From Cytophagales bacterium (lineage in GTDB: Bacteria; Bacteroidota; Bacteroidia; Cytophagales; 172606-1): a stretch of DNA of 64,000 bases. The notes below the pieces were generated by a model. The model worked only from the letters and a program-made list of their open reading frames with translations. It did not search any database and was not told the origin of the DNA. The stretch is taken from positions 1 through 64,000 of the forward strand of contig JAUJMU010000012.1 in the NCBI GenBank assembly GCA_030446715.1, given 5' to 3'. The position numbers were made by a program, and so were the translations under genes. How positions within the stretch are numbered: position 1 is the first letter of the stretch; each line of letters begins with the position of its first letter. Of the stretch, positions 43,956-53,127 are shown piece by piece.

Positions 43956-45137
43956 TTAATTTACATGATGTAAAAGTGCAGCTACTACCTTTTCCCAGCT
44001 GAAGTTTTTTGCGAAAGCTTTTCTTTTCAGGGCAAAATCTGAATTCTTTTCCCGTAAAGCGGTTTCAATTTGCCCGGTGAAGGACGGTAAATCATCGGCC
44101 AGATAGGTTTGCTCAGCAAAAACTTCCTTCATGGTATTGGTGGCAGTCGCCACTACAGGCTTTCCAAGCGCGAGATATTCGACGATTTTCATAGGGAAGT
44201 TGCCCGCAGTCATCTCATTGATCGCCTGCGGATTGAGGCATACATCAAACGACAGGATGTAGAAAGGCACCTCCCTGTTGTGCTTTCTCCCGAGAAAATG
44301 AACATTCGGGAGGCCGTGCAGAGGACTATCCCTGAAGTTTTTATCTTCAGATCCGATCAGTACAAAACTCCAGTCAGGACGCGTGGTGGCAAGACGGATC
44401 AATAAATCCAGGTTCAGCCTCAGCGTAGTCAAAGCGCCAACGTAACCGATCAGAGGTCTTGGGATATTCTCCAGATCAGCGGGCCGGTCAGCAGTTGCAC
44501 CTTCCTGTTCCGTTGCTTCGCTTTCAATATCTCCGCCGTTTCCGATGTAGAAGCTGTTCGGATTATACAGTTTTGCCCGCTTCGTAAAATCGGTAGAGTT
44601 GCAGACTACAGCGTCAGATTTTTTCATCAGCTGCGGCTCCAGACTTCTTCCGTGTTTCTTCCAGTATTCTACTCCGACCGTGTAATCCCGGTCCAGATAA
44701 ATGTATTTGTCCGGCTTCAGGATTTCCTTTAAATAAAAGCTGCGGAATATATCTTTGTCGTTGATCAGGGTGAAATTCCCGAACTCAAGTTTATTCAGCG
44801 CCGCCTGTATATCTCTGGCAAACCGCTTGTTGTTGATCCGGTTAAAAACCTTGAATACACTCGTAAAAGGCAGCCAGTTAATGGATTCAATTACCCGGGT
44901 GGGTTTGAGTACCCACAGGTTTGTATTGATCCGGGTCAGGTTATCGGAGCCGTTTCTGATGGTTTCAATATGCTCTTTCTGGAAAGTATCAACTCCTCCG
45001 GCGTACAGCGTTTTTCTGTTGATCGGAGGGTTCACATACAAAACTTTGTGATTTTTGGAAAGCTCTCTGGCCAGATGGGTGGAGGTTGATTCACGGTCCG
45101 TATTGATTGGCTGGAGGCTGACAAAAACAAAATTCAT
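43956..45137 (-). CDS. GT4-like glycosyltransferase (paralogue of 40174-41499)
   Basis: 393 aa from the chosen start (MNFVFVSLQPINTDRESTST HLARELSKNHKVLYVNPPIN). The donor domain shows RPLIGYVGALTTLRLNLDLL I, VHFLGRKHNREVPFYILSFD VCLNPQAINEMTAGNFPMKI VEYLALGKPVVAT. It is a close structural match of the gene at 40174-41499. The frame stays open for 93 further codons upstream (to 45416) with a plausible peptide, GKIGPKQVLGWIYGVVGLFS RNVF, that is not part of this family; it may be the tail of another, lost sugar enzyme now fused in frame, or noncoding. Confidence 0.88.
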   Translation of the reverse strand: MNFVFVSLQPINTDRESTSTHLARELSKNHKVLYVNPPINRKTLYAGGVDTFQKEHIETIRNGSDNLTRINTNLWVLKPTRVIESINWLPFTSVFKVFNRINNKRFARDIQAALNKLEFGNFTLINDKDIFRSFYLKEILKPDKYIYLDRDYTVGVEYWKKHGRSLEPQLMKKSDAVVCNSTDFTKRAKLYNPNSFYIGNGGDIESEATEQEGATADRPADLENIPRPLIGYVGALTTLRLNLDLLIRLATTRPDWSFVLIGSEDKNFRDSPLHGLPNVHFLGRKHNREVPFYILSFDVCLNPQAINEMTAGNFPMKIVEYLALGKPVVATATNTMKEVFAEQTYLADDLPSFTGQIETALREKNSDFALKRKAFAKNFSWEKVVAALLHHVN

Positions 45138-45578
45138 TATCAGGCTGGCATTTTGGTCTGGAAAGCTGAAATGTGAACAATAATTTGTTTTCAAATTCAG
45201 GGCTTCAGAGGAACCGCCCTGCCATTTGCTTTTATCCAACCGTCCCGTCTTATTGAATTTATTGAAGACATTGCGGCTGAATAACCCGACAACTCCGTAA
45301 ATCCAGCCGAGAACCTGTTTCGGCCCGATTTTACCAACCGGTTGACCGCTTTTGAAAACCTCCCTGAAATAGCGGTTTCCGCTCAGGGGCCGGCAGAAAG
45401 AGTAAGACTTATTCACGGATTCTGGTAAAATAAGGTCTGCGTTCAGGAATCTGCAGATGAAAATACCAATGCTGCACGTTCAGGTGAATTCTCATTTGCA
45501 TTGTCGTAGTCTGGTAGTTTGTTTATTGCTTCCCCTCAGATGACCGGATCAGGATCAGGGTTACCGGATATGGATCTG

Positions 45579-46229
45579 TCAGGAAACTGCGACAGAAGCC
45601 GGCTCTTTTGCAACGGACTCCCATGCTCCGGTAAGGGCGTTGTATTTCTTGATCAGTCTTGCCGGATTGCCGGCCACTATGGAATAGGGAAGTACATCCT
45701 TGGTGACCACGCTGCCGGCTGCCACTACCGCGTGCTTCCCCACCCTGACCCCGGCCGTAATGACGGCATTGGCCCCGATCCATGCCTCATCTTCAATGAC
45801 AACGGGTTTTGTGGTCACCGGCTGAAGGCTGATGGGTAAGGTAACGTCGGCATAGCCGTGGTTAAGGGCAGATATTACCACATGCTGGGCCAGCATCACG
45901 TCATTGCCGATCTGCAACGGTCCGATCAGCACTGAGGAAATCCCGATCATGGTCCGGTTGCCGATACTTACTTCTCCCACTCCGTTGTTGATGATTGCAA
46001 AATCTTCAATGGTGGCATCATCCCCGAGTCTGAAAGAATTAAAGGGCAGTACATCCATCCGGGTACTTCTTCTGATGACTGCTCTCCGGCCTGTCTTATG
46101 TACAAAAGGATTGACGAAGATGGAAACCCACCACCTGGGACGCGCCTGGTTTCTGGGCATCAACAGGTATAACGCAATGCGTTTTGTGCTTTCGCTCTTT
46201 TTTAAATATCTCTTTATCCCTTCAATCAT
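45579..46229 (-). CDS. hexapeptide-repeat acyltransferase
   Basis: 216 aa left-handed beta-helix protein. Hexapeptide repeats run from about residue 70 (RLGDDATIEDFAIINNGVGE VSIGNRTMIGISSVLIGPLQ) to 190; the extended loop AQHVVISALNHGYADVTLPI with its catalytic His (ALNHGY) and the end WIGANAVITAGVRVGKHAVV AAGSVVTKDVLPYSIVAGNP A are those of the CatB/NodL/WcaF O-acetyltransferases. It likely acetylates a sugar of the EPS repeat unit. An amphipathic N-terminal helix may attach to the membrane. Lies between glycosyltransferase genes on the same strand. Confidence 0.92.
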   Translation of the reverse strand: MIEGIKRYLKKSESTKRIALYLLMPRNQARPRWWVSIFVNPFVHKTGRRAVIRRSTRMDVLPFNSFRLGDDATIEDFAIINNGVGEVSIGNRTMIGISSVLIGPLQIGNDVMLAQHVVISALNHGYADVTLPISLQPVTTKPVVIEDEAWIGANAVITAGVRVGKHAVVAAGSVVTKDVLPYSIVAGNPARLIKKYNALTGAWESVAKEPASVAVS

Positions 46230-46309
46230 ATTGAAAATACTTTATTGATCCGTCAAATGCGCAGAACCGGAGTTGCAGCGTGTATTCTTTTTAAACTTAC
46301 CGTTTAAAC

Positions 46310-47512
46310 TTACCGGCGGATATCACTTGTAATGGTTTTGGATACATGCGGTGTATGAACAAAGGTCTGTCCCGTTTTTCTGCTTCTTAAAAGGGCCCTG
46401 CACATGGATAGGAAGGCCAGCGGCAGGTGAAGTACTGCTTTCCAGAGGCTGGCCCGGTAAAACCTTCCGGGTAAAGCAATCAGCAGGGATCCGCACCCGG
46501 TCAGGAGCAGAATAGCCCAATAGAGGGCAGGAGGGCCGTACGGATTCACCAGTGACTGCATGAACATAATGCTCAGCGCACCCAGCAGCAGTATCCGGGG
46601 CAACAAAAGGGTCTGCACCATTTTATTGAAGAAATCGGTATTGCCGTGCCGGAAAAGCTGCACAAAGCCTTCAAAAAAATACTTTTTGCAGCAGGCAATC
46701 TGGGCTGATATCCAGCGTGACCGCTGTCCGGTGAAAACTTTGGCGTTGGCCACTTTCTCATCGTATACCAGGGCGTGATGCAGGTAGTCGGTTTTTACCT
46801 TGTCCCGTGCAATTCTGAAGTCAATCTCCTTATCCTCTCCGGAAACTTCGCCTATGTTGACCAGAAGCTTTTTCAGGTACGAAAAACCAAAGGCCATTCC
46901 TGATCCGATCAGATTAGGCGATAATCCCAGTGCCTGATGCCCCTTGCGGAACAACTGGTTGTTGATTTCTTCGTTGCAGGCATCCAGAAGAGCAAAGGGA
47001 GTATCCTGATTTTTGGCGGTACGATGTCCCTGCACTACCTGGTAACCTTTCTGAAAGGACAAATTTACCTTTTCCAGAAAATTACTGTCCATTACATTGT
47101 CTGCATCAAGTACCAGCACTGCGTCATACACGTCTTCTGGTAAAGCCGAAACCGCAAACTGAAGGGCTTTTCCTTTGGTGCTTTTTTCAAACTGAACCTC
47201 AATGGCCTTTCCTCCCAGGGTTTCAATGCTCCGCAGGGTTTGTGGCTTAAGGCCGTCAGCGATTACGAATACATCGGATTGGCCCCGGTACTGCTGGGCC
47301 AGAGCTTCCCTGACCGTATCAAGGATCACGACATCTTCTTTGTAGGCAGGAATCAGGATGCAAAACCTGACGAAGCCTGTAGCTTCTTCATCTGGCTCAT
47401 TCCGGGTAACCAGGCCGGCCAGCGCAAAAGTCAGCAGGTAGAGGCAGTTAAACAGCAGGTACAAACCAACCAGGCATAAAAAGAATATCAGAATAGATTC
47501 CAGAATAAGCAT
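46310..47512 (-). CDS. membrane GT2 glycosyltransferase
   Basis: 400 aa from ATG 47512. N-terminal membrane helices (LESILIFFLCLVGLYLLFNC LYLL) precede a GT-A domain: VRFCILIPAYKEDVVILDTV, KALQFAVSALPEDVYDAVLV LDADNVMD with the DXD (D-A-D), VVQGHRTAKNQDTPFALLDA and GSGMAFGFSYLKKL..IGEV SGEDKEIDF; the Q/R-x-x-RW motif is RSRWISAQIACC. Two or three C-terminal helices follow. This resembles chitin/hyaluronan-synthase-like enzymes, so it may be processive. Start 47512 avoids overlap with the upstream gene that ends at 47533; the longer frame to 47641 would overlap it. Confidence 0.88.
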   Translation of the reverse strand: MLILESILIFFLCLVGLYLLFNCLYLLTFALAGLVTRNEPDEEATGFVRFCILIPAYKEDVVILDTVREALAQQYRGQSDVFVIADGLKPQTLRSIETLGGKAIEVQFEKSTKGKALQFAVSALPEDVYDAVLVLDADNVMDSNFLEKVNLSFQKGYQVVQGHRTAKNQDTPFALLDACNEEINNQLFRKGHQALGLSPNLIGSGMAFGFSYLKKLLVNIGEVSGEDKEIDFRIARDKVKTDYLHHALVYDEKVANAKVFTGQRSRWISAQIACCKKYFFEGFVQLFRHGNTDFFNKMVQTLLLPRILLLGALSIMFMQSLVNPYGPPALYWAILLLTGCGSLLIALPGRFYRASLWKAVLHLPLAFLSMCRALLRSRKTGQTFVHTPHVSKTITSDIRR

Positions 47513-47532
47513 TGCAATTTTTTGTTGAATAT

Positions 47533-48465
47533 TCAGCCGAGTACTGCTTCGCCCTGCTTGGGCAAGTAAATGTTCTGGTGGACGCCGGCTGCTTTCAACT
47601 GCCAGTACAGGCCTCTCCAGAGGGCCGACAGGTGTCGCCATTGCCGCTGCAGGCAGAACTTCAAGGAGTTTTTAGGTACTGCCAGCAGCAGAAACACCAG
47701 CAAACTGGTCCAGAAAGGGAGTCCGCGCATATTTCTGCGGATGAAAAGCAGCCGGTTCCGGTTCATATAATAGGTTTTCAAAACCGAGTTTTTGCCGACG
47801 GAAATCGACTCTTTATGATAAATTACCGACTCGGCTACGTACTGGCAGGTAAAGCCGGCTCTTTTGATCTGCTCACACCAGTCAAGTTCCTCATAATAGA
47901 GGAAATACAATTCAGGCATCAGGCCTGTCTGTTTTATAACCCTCATGGGCACCATCATGGCCGCTCCATCGGCCAGATGCGTAGCGTGTGAAATGTCATA
48001 CTGTCCCTGGTCGGTTTCTCCGTTGCCGATGGTTTTACTCCGGCCGGTCCACGGATTGATTCCTGAGGATCCGGCATACTGGATCAGCCCTCCGGTGCCA
48101 AAGTAGATGATTTTGGGAGAAGCAATGCCCGCCTTCAGGTTTTGAGCGAAAACATCGAGCAGGGGCTCAATAAAGCCCGGGTCTACTTCTGTATCGTTGT
48201 TCAGAAAAAGCAGGTAGTCGCCCTGAGCCTGCCGGATGCCCAGATTATTTCCGCCGGCGTAACCAAGGTTAACCGCTGACCTGATCAGTTTTACTTCAGG
48301 AAACAGGTCTTCGATGACACCCGGATCTTCGGAAGGCGAATTGTTGTCAACCACTATTACTTCAATGTTGGAGTAAGTGAGTTTCCGCAGGGAAGCAAGC
48401 ATCTGAAGGGTCACTTCCGTCTGGTTATAGACGACAGAAATAATAGAAACCAAAGGATTTGCCAT
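47533..48465 (-). CDS. GT2 family glycosyltransferase, rhamnosyltransferase-like
   Basis: 310 aa. LVSIISVVYNQTEVTLQMLA SL, IEVIVVDNNSPSEDPGVIED, LGYAGGNNLGIRQAQGDYLL FLNNDTEVDP (N-D-T in DXD position) and LYFLYYEELDWCEQIKRAGF are the classic motifs of WsaE/RfbN-like GT2 enzymes. One hydrophobic segment near residue 265 (PFWTSLLVFLLLAVPKNSLK F) may anchor it. Cotranscribed with its neighbours, 20 bases before the next gene. Confidence 0.92.
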   Translation of the reverse strand: MANPLVSIISVVYNQTEVTLQMLASLRKLTYSNIEVIVVDNNSPSEDPGVIEDLFPEVKLIRSAVNLGYAGGNNLGIRQAQGDYLLFLNNDTEVDPGFIEPLLDVFAQNLKAGIASPKIIYFGTGGLIQYAGSSGINPWTGRSKTIGNGETDQGQYDISHATHLADGAAMMVPMRVIKQTGLMPELYFLYYEELDWCEQIKRAGFTCQYVAESVIYHKESISVGKNSVLKTYYMNRNRLLFIRRNMRGLPFWTSLLVFLLLAVPKNSLKFCLQRQWRHLSALWRGLYWQLKAAGVHQNIYLPKQGEAVLG

Positions 48466-48540
48466 AATTCACGTATTTGCAGTTTTGCGGCCACGGGCAA
48501 GCCATCACGGCATCAGTCCATTTTTTGAACCGGCGGCACT

Positions 48541-50034
48541 TTACCGGCTGGGTTTTACTGCTGAGGGTTTTTGGGCAACTAATAGTTCACCATTGAACGC
48601 CAGCGCAAGGGCTATATAATTGAAAGGTGCAATCGGGAAAGTTCCCCATAACTCGTTGCCGTAACTGGCTACGGCTAATCCGGCAATGGCGCAATAGAGG
48701 GCTGCGGATTTATACCGTATTATTTTATCCTTCAGAGAGAAGATTCTCCTGAAGCCGGCGACCAGCAGATACAAAAGCATAGAGAGGTAGAAGGTAAGGC
48801 CGGTCCAGCCTGTTTCCACCCATATCCGTACGTACCAGTTATCAGTAGGCATTTCTCCAAGGAAGGTATTGGGGGTAAATCTTTTCCCCCAGAAACCAAT
48901 ACTGCCGACTCCGGCCCCGAAAGGACGGGAACCCATGTATTCTGCCAGTATCCGCTGGTTATTTACCCGGACCTGGAAAGAGGCGTCCTCGGGGTTGAGG
49001 GCGCTTCTCATCCGGTATATCTGATAGTTAGTATTGCCGATGCTGGTAAACTTCAGAAACCCGAAAAAAACTATACCCACAATCAACCCGCTGATGAGAA
49101 CCTTTACCTTCCCACAGAGCAGGAAATAAGTTCCAAAACCCGCAAAGATCACAAAAAGGGCACCCCGGGTACCGGATATTGCCATTCCGTAGAAGCAGAG
49201 GACTGCCACCAGGCCATAAATAAGTTTTTTCCGGAAGCCCTCAGCATTCAAGGCAAGAATCCCGGCGATGACTACAGCCATGGCCTGTGCCGCACCAAAC
49301 GTTCCCGCATCCGTAAAGTATGAGAATACCCGCAGTTTCCCGAACAGCACGTGGGTCCGGGCTGCACCTGCTGCCAGCCACGCATTTTCAGCGTCGGTCA
49401 GACCAATGTGCAACTGCCTGATGCCGTTAAGCGCCGCCGGAACCGACCACAACAGAAAGATAAACAGGACACTCTGAAGGTCTTTCGGACTTCTCAGCAG
49501 CAACAAAGCCAGTATGATGGTAATAAACATCTGGAAGGAGGTGCTGCGTATTGCATACAACCATGCCTCTGCACTTCTGGCTTCGGGGTTGAAAATCTGA
49601 AGTGCCGTAAGCAGAAACCAAACCGAGATAAACAGGAGTACGCCTCTGGATACTTTCAGCCAGTCCTCCTGCTTTATTTTCAACAAGGTTGCAACCAGCG
49701 TGACCAGCAGGAAAAAGTCTACCAGCAGACCGGCCGGAAAGGGCAGCGGCGGGAGATAGTTGCTCAGGGGCACAATCGCGAAGCTGCTGTGGATGCTCAT
49801 AAACAGTCCGATGCGCGGATTGTTAAAAATGGCCGCTAACAGCAGAATCAGAAAAGGCAAGCATAAAAAGCCCACCGCGGCCACCAATCCTCCGTTTTCA
49901 ATGGCAAGGGCAATCAGGGCAGCCGCCAGGACGCTCAGCAGACCCGTGACCAGCGGCCCGGAAAGCCTGGCAAACAGTCCGGAAATTAAATTTTCCTTCC
50001 TGATTATTTCGTGTCCGCCCTCTTTCTGTAACAT
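48541..50034 (-). CDS. O-antigen ligase/polymerase-like protein
   Basis: 497 aa with 11-12 membrane helices. The Wzy_C-type signature is in the middle: FYGMAISGTRGALFVIFAGF GTYF, followed by a large periplasmic loop with RILAEYMGSRPFGAGVGSIG FW..RFTPNTFLGEMPTDNW YVRIWVETGWTGLTFYLSM, where the conserved 'P..G.G...' and 'DN.Y....ve.G..gl' elements are visible. It would polymerise or ligate the repeat units after flipping. Lies directly after the Wzc-like gene, 32 bases. Confidence 0.88.
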   Translation of the reverse strand: MLQKEGGHEIIRKENLISGLFARLSGPLVTGLLSVLAAALIALAIENGGLVAAVGFLCLPFLILLLAAIFNNPRIGLFMSIHSSFAIVPLSNYLPPLPFPAGLLVDFFLLVTLVATLLKIKQEDWLKVSRGVLLFISVWFLLTALQIFNPEARSAEAWLYAIRSTSFQMFITIILALLLLRSPKDLQSVLFIFLLWSVPAALNGIRQLHIGLTDAENAWLAAGAARTHVLFGKLRVFSYFTDAGTFGAAQAMAVVIAGILALNAEGFRKKLIYGLVAVLCFYGMAISGTRGALFVIFAGFGTYFLLCGKVKVLISGLIVGIVFFGFLKFTSIGNTNYQIYRMRSALNPEDASFQVRVNNQRILAEYMGSRPFGAGVGSIGFWGKRFTPNTFLGEMPTDNWYVRIWVETGWTGLTFYLSMLLYLLVAGFRRIFSLKDKIIRYKSAALYCAIAGLAVASYGNELWGTFPIAPFNYIALALAFNGELLVAQKPSAVKPSR

Positions 50035-50066
50035 AACCGACTAAATCAATGGTATTTATTTAAAAC

Positions 50067-52253
50067 CTAGCTCTCCATGACCGTTACCGGTTTCTTGACG
50101 CCTGTCCCCGCGGACTTATTGTCCGCCACTACCTCAATTGTTTCTACTATTCTTCTGTTCATGCCGCTGCCCATTAACCGCCGGGCTTCGTCCCATGAAA
50201 TGCGGTTCAGGATTGAAAACGCCGGGTGGGAAATGCTGGTCTTGTAGATGTCAAGGATGTGATCATCGGCTGAAGTCCATTTCCGGTTGGATGGAATGAT
50301 GATCAATGACAAGTCTGCCCTTTTGATCAGATTGATGGGCAGCACATGGGTATTGATGGACTCAAGCTCTACCAGCACGATCTGGTAAGGGGCTTTCCCC
50401 ATCCCAACCGGACCGGGCAGATCTGCGTAGCCCGGCATAACCGCTACCTCACTACTGGTACTACTGCTGGCTTCGTGGCTCAGCTCACTACCGGTGGATG
50501 AAGAGAGCACTGTTTTGTAACCAGAGGCATTCAGATACTTAAGCAGCTTTTTGCCGTAATAAGTCTTTCCATCGCCGGCTTGGGTGCTGAAGAGGGTGAT
50601 CACCAGCGGTGAAGCATCTTCCTGAAAGTGCGGATTGATGGTATTGATGCATTGGTTGAATAACTGGACCTCGGCGCTGCCGGCACCTGCATTGGGGTGC
50701 GTCAGGTCGGGAAGGGCGCCTGCAAACGGAAGCCCGGTTCGTTTCCTGAGGGTGTCTAAGTCTTTTACGGTAGTGTCCAGCATATCCTTACCAACTACAT
50801 ACCCGGTCACCAGAAAAAGCGCCGCAATAAAAGACAGCAGGATGAGCATGTTTGTTTTGGAGGGCTCCGCATCTGCCGGCAGCGTGGGAGCGTCAAATAC
50901 CCTCATGTTAAGCGTTGTATTCAAACCCTGCTCCTTGAGCCGGCTGGCATTCAGATTCTGCAGCACCTGGAGGTAATTCTGCTCGGCCAGCGTAATGTCC
51001 CGCTTGAGGCGGTTGATGACCAGACCTGCGGGCAGAATGGAGTTGAATTCACTTTGCCTGGCCACCTGCAGTTCACGGAGGCTGCGGACCCTGGCTTTGA
51101 TCCGGTCCACCTCAAGCGTAGCATCTATCCAGGAGGTTAGCAGCAGGCTTGGGGGAACACCCTCTCCTGAATTGATGGAAGCCGACAAACCGTTTGTTTC
51201 CCTGCGTGATCTTGCTTCCAGTTGCTGGATCCTTGCCTTCAGGGCGGCAACGTTTTCTTGCTTGCCGGGACTGTTCTCAAGCACGAAAAGCTTGGTATTC
51301 AGGGCGGATATACTGTCCCGCAAATCGTTCAGGTTCGTATTTCTGGATGCCCGTTCCCTCACCCCGACGAGTTTAGCATTCAACTGGTTCAGGACCGCCT
51401 CCGTGGAGGCAAGCGCAGACATCTCCTGCTGAATCTGGTTTTCAATATCTTTCCGGTGAAATGAAATGGCCCGGCTGTCTTCTTCAAAATTGACGATATT
51501 GTTGGAAGAAGAGTATATCTGAAGGCTGTCTTCCTTGTTTTTAAGCACAATGGAAGCTTCTTTCAGTTGATTCTCGAAATACGCCACAACTGATTTTATT
51601 TCTCCCGTTTTTGTCTCCTTGTACTTCTTGATGAATGTGTCAATCAGTTGGGTAAGGGTAAGCTGGGCGAGGGTTGGGTTGGTTGCCTGGAAGGATACTT
51701 CCAGCATGTCGCTGGACCCCAGCCGGCTGGTTTTAAGGGTTGCCATAATGGCCCGTATCCCGAAAGGAGACCCTTCCAAATTGACCACCTCCTCCATGAA
51801 CTGCTCCTTCTCCCGCAGCCCGGCTGAAAGTTCCTTCAGCACACTTTCGTACGGTTTGCCGGCCATCTGCCGTCTTACTCTGGCGGGTATGGTATTGGAA
51901 AGAAAATCCACCGCGTCTTTGTGCAGAAGGGTATCATTTACGTAAGGCGACCCGCTCAGGTAGTGGGCCAGCAGGCGCACGCTTACTTCTTCCAGGGTGC
52001 TCTTGGCCTTGATCATATTGATCAGGTTGTCGAAAGAACTCCACTCACTGTTGGTTGATGAAGACCCGTTCCCTCCCTCAGCGCTTTCAAGGGTATATCC
52101 TGAAGCAAAACCCGTGTAGACCGATGCATTGGAGGTGTATTGCCGGGGCTGGTCGCCCACCAGAAAATAAACCAGTACGGCTACCAGTAGCGGGAAAACA
52201 ATGATAAGTCCTGAATTCTTGATCAGAAGTGGTTTTATTCGGTGAAGGTTCAT
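50067..52253 (-). CDS. Wzc-like chain-length / BY-kinase-like protein with degenerate kinase motifs
   Basis: 728 aa. A membrane helix at 14-31 and another at ~468-488 enclose a long periplasmic Wzz domain with coiled coil (about 230-440), ending with the usual proline-rich FDAPTLPADAEPSKT. The cytoplasmic domain has a P-loop, STQAGDGKT (556-564). But Walker A' (normally DxDxR) reads TVLSSSTGS, Walker B reads IVLVELES instead of a hhhDxPP, and there is no terminal tyrosine cluster. It probably regulates export and chain length without kinase activity. Overlaps the upstream TolC-like gene by 4 bases. Confidence 0.85.
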   Translation of the reverse strand: MNLHRIKPLLIKNSGLIIVFPLLVAVLVYFLVGDQPRQYTSNASVYTGFASGYTLESAEGGNGSSSTNSEWSSFDNLINMIKAKSTLEEVSVRLLAHYLSGSPYVNDTLLHKDAVDFLSNTIPARVRRQMAGKPYESVLKELSAGLREKEQFMEEVVNLEGSPFGIRAIMATLKTSRLGSSDMLEVSFQATNPTLAQLTLTQLIDTFIKKYKETKTGEIKSVVAYFENQLKEASIVLKNKEDSLQIYSSSNNIVNFEEDSRAISFHRKDIENQIQQEMSALASTEAVLNQLNAKLVGVRERASRNTNLNDLRDSISALNTKLFVLENSPGKQENVAALKARIQQLEARSRRETNGLSASINSGEGVPPSLLLTSWIDATLEVDRIKARVRSLRELQVARQSEFNSILPAGLVINRLKRDITLAEQNYLQVLQNLNASRLKEQGLNTTLNMRVFDAPTLPADAEPSKTNMLILLSFIAALFLVTGYVVGKDMLDTTVKDLDTLRKRTGLPFAGALPDLTHPNAGAGSAEVQLFNQCINTINPHFQEDASPLVITLFSTQAGDGKTYYGKKLLKYLNASGYKTVLSSSTGSELSHEASSSTSSEVAVMPGYADLPGPVGMGKAPYQIVLVELESINTHVLPINLIKRADLSLIIIPSNRKWTSADDHILDIYKTSISHPAFSILNRISWDEARRLMGSGMNRRIVETIEVVADNKSAGTGVKKPVTVMES

Positions 52254-53020
52254 GGGATTAATTTCAAGGGTTGACCAACTAAATATTCCATTTGTTTCCA
52301 GGTGAGCAGAAAACTTTGTTTGAATGTCTCATAACTTTCCTGAGCGTTGGCATACTCCCTGACCATCGCCGACATTTCAACGATTCCAATGTTTCCATTC
52401 TGCAGGTCCTTTTCGGCCAGGGCTTTCTGGATCTGAAGCGTTTGCAGGGCATCCCGCCGGATTTTGAGCACATTGATATTGGTGACCAGCTGGAAGTATA
52501 GGGTGGTCACCCGTCCGGTCAGTTCCTCAGCCTGGACATCTTTCTGGAATTTGGCGGCCCTGTACTGCGCTTCTGCCATTCCGACCTGGTTTTTCCTGTC
52601 CACAAACCGGTTAAGCGGGAGGTCAATGTTTACGCCTGCTCTGTACTGGGGGATAATAGTTGATGTGAATCCGGTTTCCACGCCTCCGTTCCAGAGCAGC
52701 ACGTTACCAATACCCGCATTTGTATTTGCACTGATATTATTGGTCCATTCCAGCTTCCGGCTGTTGAGCTGGAACTTCTGTTGCTGTATCTGAGCTTCAC
52801 TCATTTTCAGAGACGGTGAGTTCTTCAGACTAAGACTGATGAGGGAATCCAGTGACGGGAGCGCATAAACGGTTTGTGAATCAGAAAGATCCTGTGCCGC
52901 GGCAAAGGTTAACGAAAAGCACAGGCTCAGACACAGCGAGGCCTTGTACAGCATCACGGGCGGCCTTCGGAGCGAAGAAGCCAGCCAGAGTACGAGATGA
53001 GCTAAATTGGAGTTTTGCAT
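52250..53020 (-). CDS. half-length TolC-family outer-membrane protein
   Basis: 256 aa (234 if the second Met at 52954 is the start). A signal peptide is visible: LYKASLCLSLCFSLTFAAAQ. The mature part has the OEP repeat: LDSLISLSLKNSPSLKMSEA QIQQQK, QYRAGVNIDLPLNRFVDRKN and later helices with LTGRVTTLYFQLVTNINVLK and LAEKDLQNGNIGIVEMSAMV REY. TolC proteins have two such repeats in ~430-480 aa; this one has a single repeat. It overlaps the Wzc-like gene, and no Wza-like OPX gene is in the locus, so it may be the outer-membrane exit. Confidence 0.8.
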   Translation of the reverse strand: MQNSNLAHLVLWLASSLRRPPVMLYKASLCLSLCFSLTFAAAQDLSDSQTVYALPSLDSLISLSLKNSPSLKMSEAQIQQQKFQLNSRKLEWTNNISANTNAGIGNVLLWNGGVETGFTSTIIPQYRAGVNIDLPLNRFVDRKNQVGMAEAQYRAAKFQKDVQAEELTGRVTTLYFQLVTNINVLKIRRDALQTLQIQKALAEKDLQNGNIGIVEMSAMVREYANAQESYETFKQSFLLTWKQMEYLVGQPLKLIP

Positions 53021-53127
53021 TAAATAAAAAGTTGGTAAGAGTATTGACGAAGTAAATTCCCGTGATTAAGGATGGGTCTGCAAGGGATGGTTTGATTGAA
53101 TAAAATGCTGCCTCACCAGACGCCGCA

